From: Closterium sp. NIES-65
Lineage: Eukaryota > Streptophyta > Zygnematophyceae > Desmidiales > Closteriaceae
Direction of reading: 5' to 3'
DNA length: 64,000 nucleotides
NCBI GenBank assembly: GCA_948144175.1
Contig: CANXME010001997.1
Coordinates: 310,001 to 374,000 of the forward strand
How positions within the stretch are numbered: the stretch's first letter is position 1; each line of letters opens with the position of its first letter. Below are positions 47,301 through 57,369 of this stretch, piece after piece. The notes beneath the pieces were generated by a model. That model made no database searches. It was given only the letters and a program-made list of their open reading frames with translations, and was not told the origin of the DNA. The position numbers and the translations under genes are program-made.

Positions 47301-48839
47301 TAGGTTTTAGGAACGGCAAAGAGGGAGCGTGGGACTGATGGACGGAAAAGAGGTTCGAGACGTTTTAAACTGGAACTGAGTGGAAGCGGAAGTGGGAGAC
47401 GTAAGCCTGGTGGCTTTGGAAACGAAAAAAAGAACGGTACTGGTGGAGGGTTTGCACGCGGAGCGACTCTCGAGGGGCAGGTTCGAGATCGTCCGGAATT
47501 TATATTGCAGAACGTGACAATCTCGACGACGTTTCAGGATCTTGAATGCTTACTGTACCCGAACACGTGAGCACTGGTGAATCGGGTTTTTATTAGAACC
47601 CTCTTTTGTACTTCCAAGTCCGTCCCCCCCTTGTCCCCCCTTTCCCTTGCGCCCCTCCCCGCCGCCGTCGACTCGCTCCACGTAAGCCGCATTCAGGTCA
47701 ACCGCGCACTCAAGCGAACCCTACTTTCGTAATCTGCTCCCATTCCGATCACTCACTCGTCCTCTCCCCCCCTCATTCCCCCGCATTCCCCCCGCTCCCC
47801 CCCACCAGGTGAAGGGGCTTGATGTCGACTCCCTCCACGTGAGCCACATTCAGGTCAACCGCGCGCCCAAGCAGCGCCGCCGCACGTACCGCGCGCACGG
47901 TCGCATCAACCGTGAGTGCCAAACCCTTCCCGCGCCTCCCCCACCCGCGTGTTATGGCACTATTTCTGGGGCACGTCAGTGCCCTGCCCCGCGCCTCCCC
48001 CACCTGCGCTGCCGTTTTGCGACGTCTCAAAGCACGTACCGCGTGCACGGTCGCATCAACCGTGAGTGCCAACCCCCTCCCCCACTGCGCCCCTCCCTCA
48101 CTGCGCCCCTCCCGCACCGCGCCCCTCCCCCACCGCCCCCCTCCGCCACTCGCGCTGCCCCTTCCCAGCCTTGTTTGCCTTCCACAACCGTACCATCATC
48201 CTACCCCCCACACGCTGCTCCCTCCTCCCACCCGCCCTTCCCATTGCCCAGCCCTTCAACTGTGTGCAGCCTACGCATCCCATCCCTGCCCCCACAACCC
48301 ATACAAGCCGATTCATGCCACCTTCTAGCCCCTACTTTTCAATCTCAATGCATATGTTCATGTTTTTCGCCCTTCTAAACTATGCTGCCCACAGCTCTGT
48401 CTGTCCGTCCCTGCAATCACCTGAAAGCTCAACTCTCCTGTTAGCTATACCCACCCTTTCCTGTCCTTACCCCTCCCCTGTCCTTCCCCCTCCCCTTCCT
48501 TTCTCTTTCCCCTCCCGTCTCGTCTCTGTCTCTTTGGTTCTGTGCAGCCTACATGTCGTCCCCGTCCCACATCGAGTTGATTCTCTCAGAGAAGGAGGCG
48601 GAGGTCAGGAAAGAGGTGAGACTCCCTAAACCCTTCACAGAAATAATGCTGGAGCAGGTATTTCAAAATTTGAAGGCGTTGAGATGGTGTATAATTTTTT
48701 CATAAGGGGTTGTCTAGGCAATGAGAAGGTTTGCAGCTCGGTTCGGCATGTGGCTAACAATATTTTCCTTTGCTTTTTGTGCTAACAGGCTGAGGAGGGT
48801 AGCCGCAAGACGAAGAAGCAGAGCAGGCTCGCAAACTAA
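44345..48839 (+). CDS. RPL17: Cytosolic 60S ribosomal protein L17 (uL22)
   Basis: Large-subunit protein lining the exit tunnel. Seven exons: 44345-44347 (ATG only), 44677-44713, 45486-45526, 46479-46709, 47809-47911, 48548-48615, 48789-48839. They sum to 177 residues, the plant length, and every junction keeps frame. Sequence: [120 protein letters not shown] and [20 protein letters not shown], ending KQSRLAN. The introns before exon 4 and around exon 5 carry copies of those exons. The start is fixed by the ATG|GTGAGC split, a common layout for this gene. Confidence 0.95.
45962..46470 (+). repeat. Three copies of RPL17 exon 4 start
   Basis: CAG + AACACGCGCGAGACAGCGCA recurs at 45971, 46118 and 46342. 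The second copy extends through FLEDVIA..and RFC with internal deletions. Confidence 0.92.
46770..46910 (+). repeat. Two copies of RPL17 exon 4 end
   Basis: CGCTTCCTGCTCGACCTGCT...GCCGAG|GTACGT at about 46778-46826 repeats exon end plus donor; a more decayed one is at 46866-46910. Confidence 0.88.
46911..47650. other. RPL17 intron 4, central part
   Basis: Contains a GGAAGCGGAAG-type purine repeat at about 47150-47270; otherwise nothing seen. Confidence 0.5.
47655..47720 (+). repeat. Decayed copy of RPL17 exon 5
   Basis: GTCGACTCGCTCCACGTAAG followed by CGCATTCAGGTCAACCGCGC matches the middle of exon 5. Confidence 0.8.
48014..48070 (+). repeat. Palindrome plus copy of RPL17 exon 5 end
   Basis: GTTTTGCGACGTCTCAAAG (48014-48032) is followed directly by CACGTACCGCGTGCACGG and CATCAACC|GTGAGTGCC, the last 40 bases of exon 5 with its donor. 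Confidence 0.88.
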
Positions 48840-49832
48840 AGCTGATGTGGCCTGGCCAGCATCTGCAGCAATGCGTCTAGGTTGCAACAAATGTATGGTG
48901 GTTGCTTGCTCATGTGCCCTGATGTCTAAATTTGTTGGAAGAAAATCTTTCTGCCAATCTTCATTTACCGTAAATGCCACAGTTTTGCAACACATAGTTA
49001 GCATGAATAGACAAGAACATCTGAAACATCGGTTGGATACACAGAATAGTGGAGCTGCTTGTTCCGTGAATCCAGAGAAAAAGCGAACAGCTGGTAAATT
49101 TGTCGCTTTTGTCCCGGCCAGCCAAATACAGAGCCAGCTATACGCGGAGTTCTGTACTGTAATGAGTACAATTAAACGCAGTGTCCCTTTTCTTTCGGTT
49201 GGAATGTTTGGCGGAAACCACTCGTTAGCATTCTGTCGCCATGACAGAAAGACAGCTGGACTGAAAAAGAACGATTTCAGTGTCGAGGGTGTTGTTGAAA
49301 AACAAAACCAGGATCGCTCGTCATTCTCCTCCACTCGATGCCTGGGCGAGTCAGATTTGCCGAAATGAGCTAAGAATCACTGTCGCCCAGAGCCCAATTT
49401 TGTCAAATTTGCCCCCTAGCTGATTCAGCAGAGCAATTCCGCACAGTAAACTACACCCTCGCGCCTACACGCGTTATCACCGTCAGCACATATGAGTAGA
49501 CACCTCCATAGCTGTGAGCACAAGCTATCCATTGATGAGAAAAGGTCAGAAGCCACAGCCTTTTCCACGACAGCAAGACCACAATGCTGAGCAGTGTTAC
49601 TGTGGTATCGGTTGACCTCCTCGGACTTGGGACAAACGTGGCGTCGATGCGTCCGTCCCCTCCCCATGGCGGACGAAGCCAAACAGGGAAAAGGGCTGAT
49701 TTTGGAAGCGCCCGCGCCCGCAGGTTCTTCCGCATTCGATGAGCAGAGACGACAAGCCACGGAACTATATGATCGCAGCTAATCGGCTCTTAGCGTATCA
49801 TACTCCAGTAGTACTTACTTTCGATTGAAACC
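48840..49832. other. RPL17 3' region and spacer
   Basis: Lower GC than the gene. A long frame on each strand (48714-49368) looks like a chance reading of 3' UTR and spacer. Presumed promoter of the next gene at the end. Confidence 0.45.
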
Positions 49833-51485
49833 ATGGCCGCGACAACTCCTGTCCCCGCTCTGTTGCTCGTCCTCGTCCTCTCAACAGCAAGCTCCTCTTT
49901 CGTTCGCGCGCGATGGCTGCCGTCCATGCGCAGCGGCTCCGAGAAAATACCGCACGTACCCGCAGCGGCAAGCACTGATACTGAACCACATGCAGACGCC
50001 GTCGCCAATCGCGGCGGGAATGTCGCAAAATGCGTCGCGACGGGGTTGAGCGAGCTCTCCAACTTCCACGGAGCGTCCAGTTGTCGCGTGTTTTCGACGC
50101 GAAGCGTTTTCATGGCGCCCGGAGCGGACGAGTGGACGTCCTTCGGACCTCAGGATAAAGCGGACGCCCTAAGACGCCTTAGCGACTCAATCCCTAATCC
50201 GTCGTTCGCTGTCGAGTCCGTTACATCGCATCGCCTCCTCAACAGCCTCTACAAGCCCGCGGATCACGCGCTTGTCGTCCTTGGATCCGTCCATTCGTCC
50301 GCACCTGGCGCTGAGTCTGGAAGTGAAAAAATCGGGGGGCGGTTCCTCACTTTCTGGGACCAAGTTTGGCCTGCTGAGGACGCTTATAACGAGGATTGTT
50401 CCAAATGGGGTCTCAGCTGGCTAATGTGGCAAGCCCGCAACGAAAACGGCGTTCCCGCGAAAAAGGTTCCTTTCACTGCTAACGTTTCCGCCGATTATTC
50501 CGTCTCTCCTGACCTCGGAACGGCAGCGAAGCCGTCAGAACAACCGGCAGCAGAACCAGCAGACGTCACTCCAGACATTCTGAGGATGGATGACGATTTC
50601 GGACACCTGGACGACGTCAAGGCAGCGCAGAGCAGCAACGAGGAAGATAGTAACGGGGACAAGCACGAGGTGAAGGCTACGCTGGGGCAAGGCGAGGAGC
50701 CGAAGCAGTCGGATGTGACTTTCTACGTCCAAACAGCGTGGAGTGCGTTTGTGTCTGCTCTCGCGGCTGACGACCTTGCGTCGGCCTCGTCTATCCTGTT
50801 CGGTCCCGACGCCGTGACGCTCATGGCTCCGGGTGCTGACAGCGTGACTCTTGCAACGGAACAGGAGAAGGCAAACCTGCTCAATGTAAGCCCACTCTCC
50901 CGATTCTGCTGTATGGTCGTTACAAGCTCATCACACTAAGCTCCCTCTTATGAGGGATGCCAATAGTATCTGTTCTATTTGTTCTCTTTTCCAAGAGTAT
51001 TTGTGTCTCGATGTCTCACAAATTTCGGCTTTGGACATGCAGGAATTGAAGGCATCGCACCTATCATTCTCGGTGATGGTAGAGGAAGTCGCTGTGCTGA
51101 AAGGAAGTGAGTCCATGCAGAATGTGGAATCATCAACCATCAGTGCTCTCGTCAGATCGACATACAGCATCGCAAATGCTCAAGGTTCGTGCAAGCAGTC
51201 TGACTGCATACATTGCATGGCTTGAAATTCTCAAGTGGAAGCCATTTTCTGACCCTGCTGTTATTTCATTGCCGGTTCAACCACTTGGCATGTGCAGGCA
51301 TAGAAGTGGAGCACGGAAAGAGAGTGGAGCTATGGCGGCCAAGTGCTACTAATGGGCGAGAGTGGCACTTGTCATGGTCCATGTGGAATGGAAATGGCCA
51401 TGTCCTTACAAGGGAGGAGGCCATGGCTGCCTACGAAAACGATAAGTTTGTTCCACACGACGACAACAACCAAAGTATTTTCTAA
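49833..51485 (+). CDS. Secreted protein with two SnoaL/NTF2-like domains
   Basis: Exons 49833-50885, 51043-51184 and 51298-51485 join in frame to 460 residues. Signal peptide: PVPALLLVLVLSTASSSFVRA. Two regions share the layout of the SnoaL/NTF2-like cone fold: SVFMAPGADEWTSFGPQDKA then GGRFLTFWDQVWPAEDAYNE and WGLSWLMWQARNENG; and AWSAFVSALAADDLASASSI, DAVTLMAPGADSVTLATEQE then KRVELWRPSATNGREWHLSW and SMWNGNGHV. MAPGAD and W-x-LSW-MW recur in both, so the gene probably arose by domain duplication. An acidic linker (MDDDFGHLDD...) separates them. Function unknown; such folds bind small molecules or act as enzymes. No palindrome or exon copies were seen in it. Confidence 0.65.
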
Positions 51486-51823
51486 TCTGTAGGCAGATGA
51501 ATCAGATCCATTACAAATAGCTTCTGGGGTGCGGAAGTACCTATAAAGAGTACCATTTGTTTTATTTATAGGTGAAACGTGATATTTATTTATTTATTTA
51601 TTGTCTTAGTCTGAGAGTAAGTGTAGTCGGTGAGCTGAATCACAGCAATGGGTCACAATTTCTTCAAGGATGGAGCAAGAAACCGCCTTCAGAAATGGGT
51701 CAAAGCGGGAAGGCCCTCCCCAGCGTGCTGCCGAGCAACGCGATGGCATTTTCCCTTTTCCGCAACCCGTCCCTCCGTCCAGACTCCCATGAATGCCGTT
51801 CCTGGTTCCCCCAACTCCACATC
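51486..51823. other. Spacer after the SnoaL-like gene
   Basis: Presumed 3' UTR with a short TTTA repeat (51580-51602). No gene. Confidence 0.45.
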
Positions 51824-52208
51824 AGGACGCGGCACCTGTTTTCAAATTGGCACGTTTGGAGGAGGTTCGGGGCCTCACATCGATCCTGCCTCGATCGATG
51901 GGCACACCGGTGTGCCCAACTGTCTTTTGCGATCGCCTAGACACACCGAGCCTCAAGTGACACGATCGCAGAATTCTGGGGCAAAATTGCCCCGATCCCC
52001 ACAATTATACGATCGATGTGAGGGCGCAAGCACATCGATCTTGCGAGCCCCAGGTGACACCTTTTTGCTGACATATTTACTGTACGTAGACGAAAATGTG
52101 CGACAAAGGATACCATATCTTTAGCGACGTCGTCAAAATACTGTAGAGCCAACACATCGATCCCCGCGAGGATCGATCGTGGCAATTTGAAAACAGGTGC
52201 CGCATCCT
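51824..52208. mobile_element. MITE, 385 bp
   Basis: Terminal inverted repeats of 31 bases (51824-51854 and 52178-52208) differ at two positions; they read AGGACGCGGCACCTGTTTTC and onward. The inside has further CATCGATC inverted motifs and no coding capacity. Superfamily not determined; I could not make out a clear target duplication. Confidence 0.75.
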
Positions 52209-52803
52209 TACTGTACTCGTGGAGAGCAAGCGGGGGAGGGCTGCTCGGTTAAGGTCAGGCCACCCTAAACCTTAGAACCACGGGATTTCATGCAGGAACC
52301 CAGAGAAATACAGTATACCACACTATGCAACTCACTGTATCCTACTGTACAAATGTTCCGGGTTAGAGGCCCTCGTTGAGAGAGTTCCTTTTCCCCCCAG
52401 AGAATATTTTTTTGGGTTGCGTAGCAACCCTATATAATCAGTTCCACTTTTTGGGGATATCATTCAAGATTGTTTTTCAAATCATTTTTTGGGGCACACA
52501 TTTGAAGCAAATGCCCAAAAAGTGACTAAAAACAACACTTTGAATTACATCTTCCAAAACGTGAAACCAATTACGAGCGTTCCATGTTGAAGCCATAAAC
52601 ATGTCCGACCATCCCAGCATCGTCGATTAATACGGCGGATGGTATGATCGAACAATATAACATAGCATCAACATGTACGAGTGCAACTGACACGGGATAC
52701 CGAATGAACGACGACACAAGTGTTTGTGAACGTGCCGAAATGGATGCTAATGCATATCAATGTTGCAACCGAGATTGATGGGGTCGTTGAAACAACGAAG
52801 ATA
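52209..52803. other. AT-rich spacer, nothing recognised
   Basis: Composition drops sharply in GC here. The last 50 bases (from about 52750) are a copy of the 57085-57135 sequence. Confidence 0.5.
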
Positions 52804-52811
52804 CGTTGCAC
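52745..52811. repeat. Local repeat carrying the hAT insertion, copy 1
   Basis: ATCAATGTTGCAACCGAGAT through GAAACAACGAAGATACGTTG matches 57085-57135. Without the transposon it continues at 56960, as the second copy does uninterrupted. Confidence 0.85.
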
Positions 52812-55800
52812 CAGGGCCTCAGATAGGATTCAGGGGACCCTGACCCATCAGGGCAGTTCCCCCCCAAAAAAAAAAATCGCCCTGATTGATCAGTGCTGAG
52901 GTGCATTCAGGATCCTGTTTTGACAGGGTAAATACTAATGTAATCATGCCCTGTCAGGGTAAAGACTAGTGTAATCCTGATTTGTCAGGGGGGTAAAAAA
53001 CTACTTTACCAACACTGTTATGTATGTGAAACATTTTCATTCCACGTTCTGACAATACAATCATTATTCAAATCCATCTAGCATCCTCCATCAGCACATC
53101 ATTACCATCACTAGATCCTCCTGCAACATCATCATCTGAGTCATAGCCGCCACCGCCATGGTCGGCCTTCTCCTGCTCCCTGTCACTGCTGTTGCCTTTG
53201 CCACCATCAGCTGCACCACCACCACCACGCTTCTTCACGGCATGAGGGGGGTTGCTCTTACGCTTGGTTGGGCGGCGCTTCTTCGTGCTGCGCCACAGCT
53301 CCACAAGGTCTTTCCACTCGACGTCGTACTCCAGCAAGCTCAGCGTCATGAGATCACCAAGCTTCGCGTCGTGCAATCCCGTCCGCTGCCAACTCTTGAT
53401 GATGTTTTGTCGGGAGAAGCCGCGTTCGCACTCCACAGTGCTAATCGGCAACACCGCCACTGCTACCCACAGCCGCACCAGGTTGGGGTAGCTCCTCGGC
53501 CAGTCTACAGTGGCCATCATCGCCTTCAGGCCCGCATGGAAGGCCTGCTCCTCCTTCGGCGCCCCGGATAGAACCGACAAGAAGGTCCGCATCTCCCTTT
53601 TGCACTCCCGCTTCGTCACACTTGGCAGAAGGGACAGGTGATGGATAGCAAGGGACCGCAGTGCAACTCAAGGGGCCATATCACGCTTACTGACACATAC
53701 AACAAAATCGTATACCGGAGCAAATCACAAAGACGAATACGAGGGGGAGGTTTACTCACCTGGTAGAACTTCCTCTCGCTCGCGCGCGTGGAACATGGTG
53801 TAGAGGCCGTCCAGATGCTCAAGGCACTCCGCGTCTCTCGCCTCTCTTCCCCGCGGCCAGGTGCGTGGCATGAAGAGCTTAGCAGAATTGAGGGTTGACA
53901 GACTGCTGAGGCGGAAGTTAATATTGTATATTAGCTCCGTCGCGAACGACCGACATGTCCGCACACACGACTGGAGGTCTCCCGCGCTGGTGGTGTAGCC
54001 CTTTACAGCTGTCTCATGCAGAGTGAACTCGTGAGTGCATGGCTGATGATCACCGTCCACGCCTTGCACACGCACGTCTTGGCTGCACGGCGAGCTGTGC
54101 CGCGCGAGAAACGGCGACAGCATTGCGCTTGCACCGCCCCCGAATTGCTGACCGCAATCGATGTAACGCTCCTGGAGGAACACGAGGATCCGCCGCACCT
54201 GGGATTGCACAGCCATGAAGTCCACCTGCAGGTTGGTGGTGATGGGGGGGGGGGGGGGGGGGGGGCAGGGTAGGGATAGCACAACAGAGAGGAGAATAAG
54301 CACAGAGAAGCACAGGCATACACGCGTATTCGCTGACAACATATTACCTCGCGCTTCTGGAACATTAGGTTGAGCATGTTCAGCTCGACGTGAATATCTC
54401 CAAGGAAATAGAGGAAGACATGGAACTTCAGAGATGTCACCACCAGGTACATCGTGGGGTCCAGCCGCTCAAGTAGGACCACCACCGCCGGGAAAACCTT
54501 CACAAAACGGGCGATGGCGTCACCGCGGCTCAACCACCGCACGGCATGGATGCCCTGAACCTCGAGGTTCGTCTGCGTGAAGACCTTCTGCAGGTCAAAG
54601 AAAGTCTTGTGAGAGTTGCTGGAGCGTCCGAGATGTTCGGCAACTGCACGAATGACGGAGTCGACGAGGCCGAGTTCAGGCAAGGCGATCGCAGAGTCTT
54701 TCGCAGCGAGAGCTTCCCTGCCAAAGGGGCGGGCATGTCACGCAGGAATTAGCGAATGCACCCTATAATATACAATAACAACATTCAGAGGTAAATGATA
54801 TACCGATGTGCGATACAGTGAGTTGACACGAGATGGGGAACGGTTAGGCGAAGCCGCGCGGCAAGACCAGTACTCCCGCCAATCATCACCATGGCGCCAT
54901 CGGTGCTGATTCCCGCGATCTTGCTCAGCTCGATGTTGACGCTCTCCAAGTACGCGGTGAGGACACCAAAGAGGGACCCTGCGTCACCCTTGTCAACAGT
55001 AAGTAGAGTTAGAAACTCCGTGACAACCAAGCCATCTCGCAAAAAAGTCACAAACACAATCATGTGTTTCCCGTGCACACGATCGGTGCTCTCATCGCAG
55101 CTCAACCCGATAAACGGGCTTGTGTCGATGTATTCGCGCTGTTGGTCGTGGAGGTAGGTTGCCGATGCTACGACAAGCTCCTGGAATCCGTACCTGCAAG
55201 GAAGGACAACACAAGGTTGAGGTTATACGGAAACACACCACAAGAATCACCAAAAATAAGAGCAGTAAAACCCACTCTTACGTGGTATAGTACGAGCCGT
55301 AGCCACTTTTGGGGAAGCCCGGAGTGCCACGGCTAGCCAGATGCCGAACAAGCTGCACCCACATCTCGATTGGTGCATCAGTCTTGGCGATGAAGAAGAG
55401 CGTCTCCAACAAAGCCCGCACTTGCTCGTGCTCTAGATCCCGTGCTTGAGGGAGATCCTCGATTCGCTGTTGGCTCTTGACCTTCGCCAGAGCTAACTCC
55501 TGATTGTGAAGCGCATCCTTGTGCTTCCCGGACCACTGGTGAAGCCGCATGGCTTGTGTCTGCACGTCTGTAGCCCCTTCACCCCTCGCGAAATTCGTCC
55601 CTGCGCCACCATACTCCATACAGATGGTACACTTCATAGAAGGAAACCCGTAAGACGTCTGGCAAATTACAAGCCAAGGAAAATCAGTAGTCCAGGACTT
55701 CTTGAAATTGAAAAGCGCTTCCTGGTAAAGATTCTCAGCGATGTCGGGCAACACTGTGTCGGCTGAAGCAGAGGGCCTGGTTGATAAGAGAACGGTCCGT

Positions 55801-56951
55801 GTAGCCTCGGTGGGTTGGGTTTGATCTTGCCTGGGTGGTGCCATGGATGTGCGCTCGAAGGAGATCTTGGTCTGGTGGAAGCGTGGATTTGCAAGCTTCT
55901 TGGAAGGGGGTCCCACACGGACAGACCCTTGCACGGCTGCACGCGAGCATTCGGCCCGTGTTTGAATCGGCGGTGGGAGGTCCGAGTTGTCGACGACAAC
56001 CTCAGTGACTGGACCTGACGGAACTGCAGGCGAAGGGTCTGCTGGCGAAGGAGCCGATGGCGGAGGTATTGGTGGCAAAGGAGCCGCTGGCGGAGGTTCT
56101 TTTGGCGATGGTACTGACGGCGACGGTTCCGCTGTCGAGGGTACTATTGGCGAGGGAACGACTGGCGCAAAACGAAGGAAATCGAGGCCCGTTAAGGGCT
56201 GAATAATTACGGGTTTGTCAGGCATGACGGGGGCTTCACCGCCGCCCTGTGGCGACGGTGAAGCCATAGGCGATTTCAGCTTCGGAAACAACGTGTGAGA
56301 TACGATGTCGAGGAGGTTGCAAAATGCGGGCGGAAAAACACTAACAAGAATGATTCTATCACGTTTCGCCCTGCATCAACAAAGGGATGAAGCAGGAGGT
56401 GGAGGAACTGCTGTCGAGAAGAGGAGGAGATGGAACGGAAACGCTCCTTCTGGAGAGTTCCACGATCATGCGCCATGGCGCCCCGTCGTGACTTGAGGTG
56501 TGGACGAGGTTGGCCGAGAGCTTAAGCTAAGCGTGGCAAAGTTGCCGCGTGCCGCGTGGGTTCTTTGCTGCGGCGGGTCCTGATTGGTCGAGATGGCAAC
56601 TTTGATGTGTCGCTGTACAGCCACGCGCGAAAAAATCTGTACAGCGGTGCAAATTTCATCATTTCCCACCGCACATCTCGCATGTTGCGCTGTACCCCTG
56701 TCGGTAGTTTTGTATCTAGTCACCAATTTTTTTTTCGCGGTACAGGCTGATTCAGGGTACTTTCCAATAGGATCCTGATGGATCAGGGTCCGGGGTACTT
56801 TTAAATCCTGATATCACAGGATGCAAAATCCTATAAATACTGATTTGTCAGGCCGGTTTTTATACAAATACTGAAATGCCAGTCCTGGGGCACCATGCAG
56901 ATCCTGAAATCAGGGCATTCAGGATCTTTTATCCTGATATCTGAGGCCCTG
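52812..56951 (-). mobile_element. hAT DNA transposon, 4.14 kb
   Basis: Ends in the inverted repeat CAGGGCCTCAGATA (52812-52825 and 56938-56951), with the 8-base direct duplication CGTTGCAC on each side (52804-52811 and 56952-56959): the hallmark of hAT elements. Subterminal zones have many short copies of TGATxxxTCAGG / CCTGAT motifs, the usual transposase binding clusters. It carries one five-exon transposase gene on the minus strand. Perfect ends and target duplication point to a fairly recent insertion into a local repeat. Confidence 0.93.
53068..56291 (-). CDS. hAT transposase
   Basis: Cuts and pastes the surrounding element. Exons: 56291-55282, 55193-54804, 54717-54348, 54225-53760 and about 53620-53068. 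The first three junctions keep frame; the last (53760 to 53620) is off by one base with the best splice sites, so either the join differs or the copy is slightly damaged. Features: a Pro/Ser-rich N-terminus, a TTF/BED-like zinc-binding region (WLVICQTSYGFPSMKCTICM with HQWSGKHKDALHN), the RNase-H-like core (FIGLSCDESTDRVHGK; SKIAGISTDGAMVMIGGSTG; HLVSTHCIAHR), and the hAT dimerisation region LWVAVAVLPISTVECERGFS, NIIKSWQR. The closest known relatives are the ZNF862/C17orf113-type hATs. The tail is Lys/Gly-rich. A G-run of about 25 lies in intron 3 at 54245-54267. Confidence 0.88.
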
Positions 56952-57084
56952 CGTTGCACCAACGACGATGACAATCTCAAACTGCAGCACGATACGTAAG
57001 AACACCACACATCGAAACGAACATAAGTAACAGACATGAGTGAATGAACATAAAAACATATGTTCCGAAGCTGATACTAATATG

Positions 57085-57175
57085 CGTCAATGTTGCAACC
57101 TAGATTGATGGGGTCGTTGAAACAACGAAGACACGTTGCATCAACGACGATGACAATCTTGAATTGCAGCACGAC
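57085..57175. repeat. Local repeat, uninterrupted copy
   Basis: GTCAATGTTGCAACCTAGAT through CATCAACGACGATGACAATC; sister of the sequence split by the hAT element. Confidence 0.85.
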
Positions 57176-57369
57176 ACATATTAAGACCAAACTTCGAAAC
57201 AAAACAACCAACACCATCCAAGGTTGTTCATATATATAGACGCATGCGCCAGCACGCGCGTGCACACGCACAAAAACAGATACAGAGACACGCATGCACA
57301 CACATATGATAGACCGCATATACATGTATCAAGGGGTCGTCCTAGTGAATATAATCCATTGCAACCGCC

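Noticed and set aside
48714-49368. Overlapping 206- and 215-residue frames on opposite strands after RPL17
   Set aside because: No family-like sequence, position fits 3' UTR and spacer, and the plus frame begins within RPL17's last intron and exon in the wrong frame.
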